Below, piece by piece: positions 22,201 to 33,993 of a DNA stretch of 64,000 bases. How positions within the stretch are numbered: position 1 is the stretch's first letter; each line of letters begins with the position of its first letter. Under the pieces are notes generated by a model. That model was not told the DNA's origin. It ran no database searches and saw only the letters and a program-made list of their open reading frames with translations. Both the position numbers and the translations under genes were made by a program. The DNA comes from Dasypus novemcinctus (Eukaryota > Chordata > Mammalia > Cingulata > Dasypodidae): contig NC_080683.1 of the NCBI RefSeq assembly GCF_030445035.2, positions 117,475,225 through 117,539,224 on the forward strand, read 5' to 3'.

Positions 22201-23009
22201 CAGGAGCATAGCAGGGCCAGGTACCGGCAGTTGCTTCCCAAACCCGAGGAGCTTATTTGCTGCTAATGCAAAACTGACCTCCAGCCTTTCTCCATGCTTC
22301 CTCTAATCTCTCACCCACCATTAGAATTGCAATTCTCTCAAAGCATTTGACCATAAGTCATCAGGATTTCCAAAATAGGAAGTGGCTTGTAATCAGCAAG
22401 TCACCGCCGATGCAGAACAGAGGCCCCTGAGAGGGGGTGGAGCCCCTTTGGAGGCGAGCGGGGGAACCACTTGCCACAGGCACCCTGCAGGGTCACGACG
22501 GGCCCCTGGGCGAGGGGTGCTGCAAGTGTGGGTACCACTTTCTGGGTGCTTTCATCTTTCCTTGGGGGGCCATGGCGTTCTCCAGATTCTCCAGGAAGTT
22601 GATGACTTTCCAGAAAGGAAAAGAAGAGGCTGAAAAGTAAGTCGGACGGAACCGGCCTTTGTCTCGCCTGTGTATTTGCTTCCTGTGCTGTGGGAGGTCA
22701 GCGTCACCTCCCTGTCCTACAGGTGGTGTACAGGACATGCAAGCACATGTCATCCAAAGCAGAATTCAGAATATTTTATCCCGTCCTTTTCCTCCCTTGC
22801 TCAGGGAAGACCAGTATCGCCTTCCCAGCCGTCTCTAGATGTTGCCCACCTGTGGGGCCCACGCCCACACTTCAAGTGTATCTCACAGGCCTCTCCTTCC
22901 GTCCTTGCCCTCTTCCTGCTGCTGCTCCTCCTTGGGCCCTGGTCACCTCCTTGTCCTTGGGCCTCATCCTCCCCTTTCCAACTTTTTTCTAGCTGCACTT
23001 TACTAGTTG
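22201..23009. other. Intergenic, unassigned
   Basis: No repeat recognised in most of this stretch. An open frame at 22437-22640 ends close to a GTAAG-like sequence but has no good acceptor and no known motif. Confidence 0.35.
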
Positions 23010-23130
23010 CCTGTGCTTGTAAGTCACAGTCCTGTTCAGTCTTCTCCTCTAATTAAAAGTCACTTGCGGCTTCTAGTTGCCTCCACCATGGGGGTATGTC
23101 GCCAGGCATTACAGAAGACCTTTGAGTTTA
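23010..23130 (+). repeat. LINE L2 fragment
   Basis: CTCCTCTAATTAAAAGTCAC and CGGCTTCTAGTTGCC correspond to the L2 motif CTCCTCTGCTTAAAATCCTC...GGCTTCCCATTGC. It is short and diverged. Confidence 0.4.
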
Positions 23131-23154
23131 TTTTTTATTCTTAAATGCCACAAT

Positions 23155-23430
23155 ATAAATCACACTTTTTAAACTTTTTGTTTTGAAATCATTTCAAACT
23201 GACAGGACAGTTTCAAAAATAATGCAAAATTAATACAGAGAACTAATCATACCCTGAATCACATTTTACCAATATCGTCTATGTGGATGAGCAGTAGCTG
23301 TGGCTCACATGACCCCTGAGCAGTCCTGACATATGTGAGGGGATTGCAGTTGGCACCCCATTCCCTCATTCACTCTTCTCATCTCATACTGAGACAAATC
23401 ATATTCTCCTTACCTCTTGTTATGTGTTTT
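23155..23430 (+). repeat. L1M (L1ME-like) relic
   Basis: GAAATCATTTCAAACTGACAG, AGGACAGTTTCAAAAATAATG and CATTTTACCAATATCG follow the L1ME sequence in order. Heavily diverged. Confidence 0.5.
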
Positions 23431-24060
23431 TATTGCCAGAAACGCTGAAGGCCTGCTGTCTATCAATTCTCTTATCTGCACACTTGCACTTAGAAGCCAG
23501 ATTTTCCAATCTGCTTACAAATGATGCAACATAGAGTTTCAGTGGCTTTTGAACCAATTTGTTGGGAACACTGGCCTATTATTATGCCTTCCCAACTAAT
23601 TGACATGAAAGAAGAAAATGGTTTACTGGCTGCCTTTCAACACAATTCTTTATGTAATTGATGGGTGGGAATAAAATATAATTAGCCCTGAATAAGGAGG
23701 CATAGTCAATGTTTTTCTATCATCTTGAGATGTCTTTTTCAGCTCCAACAATCATTCTAATTTTTCAAATGGCAAAGTGAACTTTTTCCTTCATCTGTAC
23801 CTCATGTTTTAAAATCCCTATACATTAGGATTTAATGTTTTATATAGTATAGCAACACAATGATACATTTTAATTGCTTTTAAAATGTACATACATTGTA
23901 AATGTATGCTCAAAAATGTTTTCACAAAAATATTGTAAGACCAAAAGCATCTGATGTCCAATTTCCAATATATGTTACACAACGTTCTTCACAGTTTGAA
24001 CCAACTTATGTGTACATTCCTGTGTTCTGCCATATGTAGCATGACTTTATATATTCTCTG
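23431..24060. other. A/T-rich intergenic, unassigned
   Basis: Probably old LINE or DNA-transposon remains. I cannot name a family and see no gene. Confidence 0.3.
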
Positions 24061-24074
24061 GAACAACACATCTT

Positions 24075-24330
24075 TTTGATCTCAGGACTTTTTTACAGGC
24101 TTAAAAATCATGGAGGACCCCAGAGAGCTTTTGTTTATGTGTATTATATCTATTTACATGTACCATCTTAGATATTAAAACAGAAATTTAAAGCACGGAA
24201 TATACCAGCAAACATTCCATTAGACATCATCACATGTCATGGAGCCTCTGGAAAGCTCCAGTGTATATCTCTGAGTGTGAAAATAGTATTGTTAGGAAAG
24301 GTTTGTATCTTGTGAAGTCCTAAAGATCTC
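24075..24330. repeat. Ancient interspersed repeat, unclassified
   Basis: CTCAGGACTTTTTTACAGGC..AAAAATCATGGAGGACC..CAGAGAGCTTTTGTTTATGT is a sequence I have seen dispersed in mammalian genomes, but I cannot name its family safely. Confidence 0.35.
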
Positions 24331-24339
24331 AGGGAGCTT

Positions 24340-24340
24340 G

Positions 24341-24390
<50 letters not shown>

Positions 24391-24432
24391 AAGAAAGAAA
24401 GAAAGAAAGAGAGAAAGAGAGAGAGAGAGAGA
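24340..24432 (+). repeat. (GT)n(GA)n / (GAAA)n microsatellite
   Basis: A short GT run passes into about 80 bases of almost pure purine GA and GAAA repeats. A long homopurine mirror-like tract of this kind can form triplex DNA and is usually length-polymorphic. Confidence 0.95.
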
Positions 24433-24454
24433 CCAAGCCATTCTTTGAGAACCT

Positions 24455-24545
24455 CTGCTTGAGAACAGCAATTCTCAACCACAGATTTTCCTCATCACAT
24501 CAGAAACTCCTGCAGGATCTTTTGAAAATCCCTACTCTGGCCCAT
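24455..24545. repeat. MER5-type hAT DNA transposon relic
   Basis: GAACAGCAATTCTCAACCAC ... CAGAAACTCCTGCAGGATC ... GAAAATCCCTACTCTGGCCC resembles the MER5A/B consensus. Confidence 0.45.
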
Positions 24546-24699
24546 CTCAGGTCAGGGACCCGGTGCAGACTGGGCTGCCCCAAGCCTGCTCAACAAGAGT
24601 CTCTCCAAACCAGAGTCTTTATCCTTTCTTGACTGTGCATCCCTATCATTAAGAATTTTTTGAGCATGCACTCCCATTATATGTACACTTATTTCTTTA

Positions 24700-24725
24700 T
24701 AGATTATATATATATATATACATAT
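24700..24725. repeat. (TA)n microsatellite
   Basis: ATTATATATATATATATACA, short and A/T only. Confidence 0.8.
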
Positions 24726-25225
24726 ATTTCTATGTAAGTATATCCTGTACTTTACAAAACATGGAGAAAAGTGATGAGATAAAAGCTAAGTAACAGAAGC
24801 TCTGTCCTGTTCCTGCCCTGCCTCTGAGTCTTCTGCACCCACGTGCTCTGGAGGCAGCTGCTGGAACGGCCCATGCTTTCTCCTTCCTCTCTGCCACTTC
24901 TAGGGAAGTTGTTCTGAATGCCTTTCTGCCTTCCATTTCCTCCCTCTCCTCCCCCTTCACCAGACTAGGGCAGAGTTCCTGGTTACTGTGTTTTCCCAGA
25001 TGCCATGGAAAAAGTGTGCCATTTTGTCAAAGAAATGCTGAGGTCCAAATCTCAACCCCATCCCATTCATTATCCATCCTTGAGCACGTTGTCTCATGTC
25101 AGAGTCTCAAGCTCTCCATGTGAAATGCTCAGTCAATGTTTTTAATATGTGTGTGCTTTTTTTTTCTTCTGATATTAGGGCACTGCCTCTCTCACCCTAC
25201 CAGAAAATGCTTTATTCTATCAACA
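24726..25225. other. Intergenic, unassigned
   Basis: No gene or named repeat. Some similarity in style to L2 3' sequence near 25190, not enough to assign. Confidence 0.3.
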
Positions 25226-25390
25226 ATCAAGCTAATGTTTCTCAACCCTGGGTACACCTTAGAATTACCCAGAGGGCTCTTAGATAGTGACAAGCCCCAA
25301 AGATTGTTATTCTAAGGAGTCTGGAGAGGTGCCCAGGTATTGGATTTTTTTTAAGCACAGGTCAATCTAACATGCAGTCAGATTTCGTAA
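25226..25390 (+). repeat. MER5A hAT relic
   Basis: TTTCTCAACCCTGGGTACACCTTAGAATTACCCAGAGGGCTCTTAG (in order), then the right end near CAGGTCAATC, follow the MER5A consensus for a non-autonomous hAT element. Confidence 0.6.
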
Positions 25391-26268
25391 TCACCAGTCA
25401 CAAAAAATAGTGTTATTTTCACAGAGGCGAGTAAGTGAACGGGAGTCCACTTCCTGTGCCCACCTATGGCATTTGAAGGATGTAGGTGCAGAGAAGACTG
25501 GCTTCTCACCCCACCCCCACCGGGGTGGTGAGACCCACCTTGGCCTAAAAGCAGCTCCATCTCTCAGGGGCCAAGTCATATCAGCCAAGGACAGAGAGAT
25601 GCCCCGATTGGATAGTCGACCAAAGAAGCCCCAACCAGACCTTACCCCCTTGCACAGTGAAGCTCCTCCTCAAAGCCTGTGCCCTGGAAAGGACCCTGGT
25701 GGCACGGACTCAGACCCAGGGGTGCCAGGGAAGGCTGCGTGCAACAGCTGCCCACTCTGGATAGTGACCGCATGTGCCTCTAGGTCCTGCTAGGTCCACG
25801 AGAACCCTCTGGGGTCCTGCTCCCACGCCCACCTGCTGGCCCTGGTGATCTCTGCCTCCCACCCCCCCACACACCAGCCCATTTTCCTCTGCCCCTCCAC
25901 AACTCCTCAGGCCACAGCGCCTCCCTTAGGTGACTTTTTACATTTCTGAGCTGGTATGATTTTTTACCTTTTAGAGGAAAATCTTATTTCCAAGTTATGG
26001 CACCCTCCAGCTACTACCTAAAATTCCAGACTGAGAAGGCAATCATTGGAGAAACCTTAGAGCTTCTTATTATGGGATCTGATTTGCTCTTGTACCTTTT
26101 CAAATAAGAGCATAAGACTTTATTTTATCACACATTGCATCAGCTACACAGAATTTCAAACTAGAGGAACCATTATTTACACCATAGGGAAGGACTCCAA
26201 ACACAAGCACGGATTTCCCCAATATTAAGAAACTTGGAGTTCGGAAATGACTGACAAGAGGAAGGGAA
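25391..26268. other. Intergenic, unassigned, partly G+C-rich
   Basis: No exon, RNA or repeat recognised. The 127-codon open frame at 25410-25793 has no known motif. Confidence 0.35.
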
Positions 26269-26440
26269 TGAATTTCTCTTGCGCCTTCATCCTGCCTCCG
26301 TCTCCCTCTCTCCCCTTCCCTCCACCTGCCTCCTTCTCTCCCTCCCCTCCTTCCCTCTCCCTCTCCTTCTCTCCCTCCTTCTTCCTCTCTTGCCCTCCCC
26401 TCCCCCTCTCCCTGCCCCTCCCCCCCCTCTCTGTAGGCCC
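26269..26440. repeat. Pyrimidine-rich low-complexity tract
   Basis: About 170 bases of almost pure C and T (CTCTCC, CCTCCC). Proline/serine/leucine-rich open frames across it are an effect of composition. Confidence 0.9.
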
Positions 26441-26809
26441 CTCTTTGTAGGGTGTTTCAACAACCCCCAGTCCTATGATTGAGTGATATTCTGCTCAGGG
26501 CATACAAACCCAGACTTCCTTCCAGCCTTGCTGCCAAAACCCTCCAGGTCCAGTGTGCCCACACCCTCTCACCAAGAGTTTAATGAGGTGGAATCAGCAA
26601 CATGGCAGCTGAGCTTTGAGCTGGTTTCAGAGCATGCAGGGCTGCTCTGGGAATTCCAGTTCCATAGTTGTTCAACGAGTTGGAAACTAGCAAGCATCTG
26701 GCACTTACTTTTCACAATCATCTTTTGAAAACTTAAAGTGACTAGAAACCTGAAGGTGATTTCATCCTTTCTTGAGGATTTAAAGGCTTTGTTGGTTTTG
26801 TGGGTTGCT
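26441..26809. other. Intergenic, unassigned
   Basis: Nothing recognised. Confidence 0.3.
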
Positions 26810-27720
26810 GTTTTTTCAAATAGACTATTTTTAGAGAAGTTTTAGGTTCATAGAAAACTTGTGCAGGAAACTACAGAATTCCCATCTCTCTCTCTCTCCC
26901 TCACACACACACATCACACATTTTCCTTTTACTGACATCTTGCATTGGTATGGTACATGTGTTACAATTGATGAACCATTATTGATATATTATTAGTAAC
27001 TAAAGTACATAATATACATTAGAGTTCACCCTTTTTGTTGTACAGTTCTATGGGTTTTACTTTTTAATTTTTTTTATTAAAGAACTTGTAGGTTTACAGA
27101 AACTCATGCAGAAAATATAGTTTCCATATACCCCTCCACAAACAGTTTTCCCCAATATTAACCCTTTCCATTACTGTGGTAGCTTTGATACAACTGGTGA
27201 AACAATATTATCATAATTATACTATTAACTATAGTCCAAAGTTTACATTAGGGCTCACTTTGTGTCACACAATTCTATGGGTTTTGACCAATGCGTAATG
27301 CCATGTATCCACACAGAGTAGATTCACACAGTATCACACAGAGTAGATTCACTGCCCTAAGAATGCCCTGGGCTCCACCTTTTCACCCCCCTGCCCTCCC
27401 CTGGAGTCCCTGATCTCTTCCTGTCCCTATAGTTTTGCCTATTCCAGAAGGTCATATGGCTGGAGTCATATAGTACGAGCCTTTCCAGACTGGCTTCTTT
27501 CACGTAGCAAGATGCATTGATGCCTCCGTGTGTCTTTCCACGGCTCCCTCGCTCAGTCCTTTGGACCAGGAAGCAACATTCCACTGTGTGGATATACCAT
27601 CTTCTGGAGCAGTTTGTCTGCTTCCAATTTTTGGCAAAGAATAAGGCTGTTTTCAGCACTCGTGTGCAGGTTTTGGTGTGGACTTAAGTTTTCAACTCAT
27701 TTGGGTAGGTTTGTGGTTTC
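26810..27720 (+). repeat. L1M LINE-1 3' region, internally repeated
   Basis: The stretch runs through TTTTAGAGAAGTTTTAGGTTC, GGTACATGTGTTACAATTGA, TTCTATGGGTTTTGACCAAT, CATGTATCCACACAGAG, ATAGTTTTGCCTATTCCAGA, CACGTAGCAAGATGCATTGA and GTGCAGGTTTTGGTGTGGAC, all in L1M consensus order. The part 26817-27060 and the part 27070-27290 are two versions of the same segment, so either two insertions or a duplication is present. Confidence 0.75.
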
Positions 27721-28424
27721 TGAAGCAAACACGTTAAAGCAAAAATATTTGCCACTTTACAAGCCACCTGCTCCTCAGTTTTCCAAGTATTATATGTTTT
27801 CTAACTCATTTCTGAAGTTATATTTTACTTAAAGCACCACGTTCACAGTAGAAATCATTTTCTAAACAGGCAACTGACGTATTCTATCTGAATCTGAGAT
27901 ACAGAGTTTTCCAAATCCATACACAGAACAGAAAGTAAAGCATGCAAAATTACTCCTGGTAAAAATGGATTTAATAAACAGGTATCAAAAGGGAATGGTC
28001 TTTTTTGCAGTGAAAAACAGAGGGGGCTAGTTTCCAAGAGTGCATAGGAAATAAGGAGCCAGGTCCACTGGTCACTTGGGGCCCTACGTCAGCAGCTATT
28101 CTGTGGGTCTGTGGAAAATGTACTGCAATATCTAACCACAGAGTTTAGAAACTTATTACTTACACTGAATTCATGCTTCTTCTGCCCTATATGTAGGAGT
28201 TTGTAAAGGAAATCCTGGTTCTCCACATCTGAGTCAATCTATTAATGCTTCTGCCAACCAAAAATACATTAAAGATCAGCTGGTTGTCAGGAAACGTGGC
28301 AGATGTAGCAATATAGTAGGCTCATATTCCAAACCATCCGGCAAGGAGAGGATTATGCTCTAAAATATTGTTTAATACAAATGACAATAAAACCAAACAG
28401 AATTTTAAAAAAAAATTGTATCCC
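27721..28424. other. A/T-rich intergenic, unassigned
   Basis: No gene or named repeat seen. Confidence 0.3.
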
Positions 28425-28985
28425 AGAACACAAGGAAGAGGAGTGCTTGACTCTGTCAATCTGGATCCCATCAGCTTTCCCAGGCTCCCTGCTGAGCCCA
28501 CCCTGATTTCCTCTCTCCTGGTGCAGGAGATTTCCTCTCTTTCAGGCCTGCCCCCTGCAATCCATCCTCTACAGGGCAGCCTGCAGGACCTTTTCAAATG
28601 CTCCTCCAACCACAAGGAGATGAAATGCTTAGACCCTTTATTCTCCTTCCATGTGGCCCCATGGCCCTTGCACTCCGATAGAGCCCAGCCATGCCACCCC
28701 CCAGCCAGAGTCTGCTCTGCCAACCCCACCACCAGCACGACCCTCATTCCCTCACCTAATTCCACTCATCCTGTAGGACTTGACCCGAGTCCCTCGTCCA
28801 AGCAGTATGCTGCCCGAGCCCTTGGCACCTCTCCCAGGTTCTCCCACTGGACTCCATGCCTGTTCCACTTCTAGCACTCTCTGCCATGACTTTGTAATTA
28901 TTGCTTAACTCCCTTATTAAAATAGAAAATCTGCATTTTTCTCTAACCTGAATGCCTAACCCAATGTCTGGCTCAGAGTTAGGGA
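28425..28985 (+). repeat. LINE L2 3' region
   Basis: ATTCCACTCATCCTGTAGGAC, CTGCCATGACTTTGTAATTA and the closing CCTAACCCAATGTCTGGCTC fit the L2 3' end. Strongly diverged but long and colinear. Confidence 0.55.
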
Positions 28986-30636
28986 TTGTGGTTTGGTTTC
29001 CTTGGAAACCGACATAGAGATCGAGTTTGAGGTGTGAGATGTTTATGAGGGATCGTGAGTGGTGGAGGGGAGGAGGGAGAGGCAGGGCTGGGTGCCCAGC
29101 ACGTCTGGGCATGGAGACCCCCCTCACTTAGACACAGGGTGCTGGCAGCTTAGGGAGGCCATGAGCCTGGACAGAGCATCTGCCCGTGGCTGGAGTGCTG
29201 CCCGCTGGAGGCTGGGGGCTGACCCTTCTCCCCGGGACGGCCAGCCAGCCCTTCCTGAGGGTGCACTTGTCATCCCTTGCACCACTCAAGATCCCCTTCT
29301 CCAAATCTGTTCAGGGAGCAGCTCATCTTGGGCTTGGAACCTTGGAAGAGGGACATGAGTGGGACTTCAAGGTGGCAACTGAAACTCATCATCGCCCTCC
29401 TCCCATCCTGGATCTAGATTCCCCTCACCCTCACCGACCCCTCCCCTGGCCTCCATGGCATGCTTAGGGCACGGTCCAGCCCCTCCTCCCCCAGGTCTGA
29501 GCCCCGTCCCCACGCCCCACTCAGGAAGCACGCGCCCTCGCTGCCCTCCATGGGAAAGCGCAGCCCTCCCTCTTCAGCTGACCAGGACGGGTGATGTGGC
29601 TATTTCATCTGCAGTTCCCAAGACACAGGCTCCCCGGGCTGTGGCTTCTGGTGGACATGTGCCCCTAGAAAGACCAAGGCTTTTAACCTGCAGACTTGGG
29701 AACAGAAAGCAAAGGCCCCTCAGGGGACTGGTCATAGGAGGATGGTAGAGGGCCTTCCTTCTGCCCGCCTTGGTTCCAGGCCCACATCTCCCTCCTGCCA
29801 GGGGCACAGGCCACAGCAAGGTCGCGATGTAACGCAGCACTCATCAGGGGGTGGCGCCCAGCCTTGCGAGGGCTGCCGGGAGCGGGGGCTTCTGCTGCAC
29901 GGCCAGAGGTCGTTGGCCATTCTGCCCGGCTGGTGATTTCTGGAGGTGTGATGTTGGCTGGGGCCATGATCCATTCCCTCCCCTCCGGTGAGACTGACCC
30001 ATGCTCTGTGGTTCCCCTGCTGGTGGACCAGCCCCCCTGGGCCCCAGGAGACTGGTGCTGGCTGAGCTGTGTGGGCAGGAGGGGCAAAAGCCCTGGACCA
30101 GAACGCACGTCTGTTCCCACCAGCACAGGTCACTGGCCCTGCAGGATGGCCCATTTCCTACAAGTGGCTGGAGGTGCTCCTCCAGGAAAGATGCCGTAAC
30201 AGGGGCTTAACAGAGTCGCTTGGGTGAGCAGGTTGGACGCTCATGGCAACAGCCAGATCGGACATGGCAAGAGGGAGTCCACGTCCTGGACCCATGCGTG
30301 GCCTCCATCTCTGCCACCATCCAAGTACCCTGTGCCAGCGCTGGGGTGGCCAATTGGACTCTACTGGCTGAGCCATTTTGCCTTGTCGGTCGATTAGCCC
30401 TCCCCGGTGGGTGTTAATGTGGGAAAAGACACTCACGCTTTCTGCCCACTGCCCTGTCTCCATCTACACGCCTCGCACCTCTCCCCCAGGCTTTCCTGTC
30501 CCTGATCTTCTGGTCCATTCAGACCCTGACCCGCTGGCCAGGTCTTCCCTACTGCCCCCGAACCCACACAGACACTAAGTGTGTGTGTGCGCAGCTGGCC
30601 CTCTGCCCATTGGGGGGATACCTCTTCACCACTGTC
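28986..30636. other. G+C-moderate intergenic, unassigned
   Basis: About 1.65 kb with no repeat I can name and no coding exon. Open frames up to 147 codons (29683-30126 minus) lack motifs. Being largely repeat-free, it is a candidate for conserved regulatory DNA. Confidence 0.35.
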
Positions 30637-30993
30637 GTTTCATTTTAAGATTTATTTTATTTATTCATTTCGCCCCACCCCTCTTGTTGTTTTTCACTTG
30701 CTGTGTCTGCTCGTCTTCCTTATTTCTTTACGAGGCACCTGGAGCCAAACCCAGGACCTCTGATGTGGGAGGGAGGCATCTAATCACTTGAGCCACCTTT
30801 ACTCCCTGCTTTGTTGTGTCTCTTATTATGTTTTTCCTCCCCGCGCCTCTTGTCGCATCATCTTGTTGCATCAGCTCGCCACGCCTGCCCATCACATCAG
30901 TTGGCTGTCTTCCTTAGGAGGCCCTGGGATCCAAACCAGGGACCTCCCATGTGGCAGGCGGGAGCCCAGTTGCCTGAGCCACATCTGCTTCCC
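30637..30993 (-). mobile_element. DAS-III SINE with two tRNA-like parts, minus strand
   Basis: Read on the minus strand it starts GGGAAGCAGATGTGGCTCAG with a B-box-like GGTTTGGATCCC, has a body, a second tRNA-like part (around 30745-30800 on plus), and ends in an A/T-rich tail. Probable target-site duplications TCACCACTGTC (from 30626) and TCACCACCATC (from 30994) match at 9 of 11 positions. Confidence 0.75.
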
Positions 30994-32021
30994 TCACCAC
31001 CATCTTTTAAGAACAGCTTGAATAGAGGACCTGCCGTAATTTCAATAACACCCACACGGAAATGCCCTATTTGTAACCCAAGCTTGGGCCTCCCCCTCCT
31101 ACTCCCGCTTGCACAGGACTTTTGCAGCCAGAGCTGAGCGAGGAGCTCTGGGGCTACAGAGGAGGTGCCTGTGGGACAGAGCTACCTGCTCAAGCAGCAG
31201 GCTTGTGGTCTCTTATCCTGCTCATGCTCGATCCCAGAGGTCCCACTTCCACCTTAGGAGAGACGGTGTAGGGGCTGCCAGCCAGGGGACGCGGTTGGCC
31301 TGAGAGGCCTGCCCCCGGTGAGCTTTCCAGGTGCCTGGTCACTTGGGGCCCCATGGCCAAGCATTTTGTCTTTCCTAGGGCCCAGGGGCACTTCTGGAGT
31401 GTTTTTCCAGGGGCAGAAGGCCTGATGCCTGCTCTGGGACCCCAAGGGCTGTGCTGCAGATGACATGGTCTTGCCTATGGACCCCCAAGGCTAGTGTCAG
31501 ATTCTCCCGCAAAGGCTTGCCACTACCTCCACGTGGTGTCTTTCCATCCCCAATGCTGCAGCACCCTCGGCTCAGTTGGATTTGACCTGAAGGGCAGAAA
31601 TGCTAGCTGTGCAGCCCAGGTCTGCTGCACGGCCCTTCCGGGGCCTGGGACCCACTCAGAGCCAGCACCCTTTCCATCACCCAGTGGACGGGTTGTCATG
31701 TTATCTTTAGTTGTGGTATAAGCTGCCTCCTCAAGACTCCCAACATGCATCATGCTTTCCAATTTGTGGTAGGAGTGTAAGAAGGAACACTGGGCCTTCA
31801 TACATTACAGGCGTGGCTCGCCTCGGAATCTTTGTGGGGTTAGTCTCCTGCCCTCTGGAGTGCATGTGTGTTAAGAAAGCTGCAGCATCAAGCAGTGTCA
31901 TCAATGTAGTGGGTGGCGGTGATATGCTGTGGGATGCCACACAGGCCAGACACTTTTGAAATTTGCTGTTTGATAGTGACATACATTCTTAAATAAATGT
32001 TGCTATGTTACACATCATTTT
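30994..32021. other. Intergenic, unassigned
   Basis: About 1 kb with open frames on both strands but no motif. The dispersed style of 31250-31960 suggests an old retroviral internal region, but I could not confirm any pol or gag motif. Confidence 0.3.
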
Positions 32022-32031
32022 CTTTTTTAAG

Positions 32032-32274
32032 ATTTATTTCTTTATTCCCTTCCCCTTGCAGCTTGTTCTTTTCTTTGCTGTCTCTTCTCTGTGTCCACTC
32101 ACTGCATATTTTTTCTGTACCTGCTCGTCTCCCTTTGTTGCGTCATCTTGCTGCACCAGCTCCCCGCCATGCACAGGCCAGCCTGCCTTCACAAGGAGGC
32201 CCCGGGGCGTGAACCCAGCGGCTCCCATATGGTAGACGGGAGCCCAGCTGATTGAGCCACAGCCGCTTCCCTAT
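32032..32274 (-). mobile_element. DAS-III SINE, minus strand, with target-site duplication
   Basis: On the minus strand it has the tRNA-like head GGAAGCGGCTGTGGCTCAAT, a B-box-like stretch, the DAS-III body (TGCAGCAAGATGACGCAACA) and the AAATAAATCTT-type tail. A perfect 10-bp duplication ACATCATTTT flanks it at 32022-32031 and 32275-32284. Confidence 0.9.
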
Positions 32275-32284
32275 ACATCATTTT

Positions 32285-33349
32285 AATGTGCATTTCTCTC
32301 TTAATGTTTTTGCTAATGACTCATTACTTGCTGTTTATTTTATATTGATTTTAGACAATGGAAATGATGTTAGAGAAAAAGCAAATTTGAGCAATTTTCC
32401 AGCAGGATGCAGAAAATGCTTTCCAAGAGTTCATTGAATCCCGAAGCACAGATTTTTACACTACAGGAATAAGCAAACTTATTTCTCATTGACAACAATG
32501 TTTGATTGTACTGGTTACTATTTTGGTTAGTAAAGATGTGTTTGTGCCTAGTTATAATGATTTAAAATTCACAGTCCGAAACCACAATTCCTTTTGCACC
32601 AACCTCTCTGACAGAGGGGAGAAGAGTTAACACATTTATGGTGCAAACCATAAACGTACACTGTTGACTGTTCCATAGGAATGCAGACTCTACCTCTCCT
32701 TTCCAACTGGGGTAGAAAAGAACTCTTTTACCAGATCTGTGGCTGCATGCCTCAGTCATCTGCTCTAGCAAAGCTGCCACACTTGGCTCTGTCTTTGGGG
32801 CTGATACTTGGTCCAGCTGGCAGGATTCCATCAGGACTGCTCTGCTGCTACGGAGGCCAGAAAGTGGGGTAAATGGAGACTGAGGAGGCACTCTTAGGTC
32901 CTTCAGAGTAGTGCTGATTGCCGCACACTCTTGGATTTGTTATTTGGGCTAAGAGGGAGGAGAGGCAGGGTAGGCTCAGAAGCTTTTCCTTGCTCTTCCC
33001 CCATAATTACAGGGAGAAATGGGCCACATAATCAGCCTCAAAAAATTCAAATGAGTCTGAGGAGTCAAAATCTTTAGGATTATCTGAACAAATGTACCTA
33101 TCACAGGTCTCAAGCCTCCTTGACTTGCCTATAACATATCGCCTTGGTTGGGCATTGCACTTTTAAAATTCAGCCACAAGAGCTTTGGGTTCTGGGCTTG
33201 GTATGTGATTTTCTCCCCCCTGCTGCTGCAGGACATGCCAGCTTCTCTGGAGACAACCAAAGAGGCCCTCTGGTGTTCTCAGCATTTCCAAGGCCTATTA
33301 CTCATCCTTGGCTGTCCGTTATCATCAATGGCACTTGGCAATTGCTGTA
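32285..33349. other. Intergenic, unassigned
   Basis: A/T-rich then mixed sequence. Nothing recognised. Confidence 0.3.
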
Positions 33350-33993
33350 TGTGGCAGTTTGATATTATTTATGTACTCCAAAAAGAGATATTGATTATGT
33401 TGTAAGCTGGTCTGTTCCTATGGGCATGATACCCTTTGATTGTATTAAATGCAAAGGTTTTACATTTACTTAATTATGTTAAGATTAGGGCTTTGAGTTG
33501 ACCATGTCATTAGAGCATACAGGTTGAGTCCCCACCCCCTTGGTGAGCTATATAAACAGATATTCACGCAAGGAGAAGATGGAAGTAGATACACAGAATA
33601 AGATACATGCATGAAGAGCGCTCCACAGACACAGAAGAGGAAAGGATTTTGATCCTGTGGCCCCAGGAAGACTGATGAGCCATTTGCTTGAGAGTTTATA
33701 GCTGACCTTGTGAAGAGACCAGAGTAGCTGAGCCCAGAGAGAAACAAGCCCTCCAGCCCACAGCTGAGATCAGAAGGTGCTGGGCCCACAGAGCCTTAAA
33801 AGGAAAGAGGAAGGCTGAACCCTCACAGACATCACCGCCATCTTGTTTCAACACGTGGCAACAGATTTTGGTGAGGAAGTAACTTTGAGTTGGACACTTT
33901 AGGGCCTTGTAACTGTAAGCTTTTACCCCTAATAAATACCCTTTATGAAAACCAAGGGTACTTTGACTTCTGGTACTTTGCCCCAGTAATACA
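33350..33993 (+). mobile_element. LTR-like repeat, xenarthran MaLR/ERVL-type
   Basis: It starts TGTGGCAGTTTGATATTATT and ends CCAGTAATACA. Inside are GCTGGTCTGTTCCTATGGGC, a TATATAAA near 33548, CATCTTGTTTCAACACGTGG and an AATAAATACCCTTTATGAAA poly(A)-signal region. A second diverged copy with the same order lies at 60035-60622. The TG...CA ends and promoter/poly(A) order point to a solo LTR. No target-site duplication is clear. The family name is not known to me. Confidence 0.55.

Noticed and set aside
22437-22640. Possible extra exon downstream of TNFAIP3
   Set aside because: It lies after the TNFAIP3 poly(A) site, has no acceptor of quality and no known domain.
31000-31990. Retroviral internal (pol-like) sequence
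   Set aside because: The minus-strand frames looked superficially retroviral, but no reverse-transcriptase, integrase or gag motif could be found.
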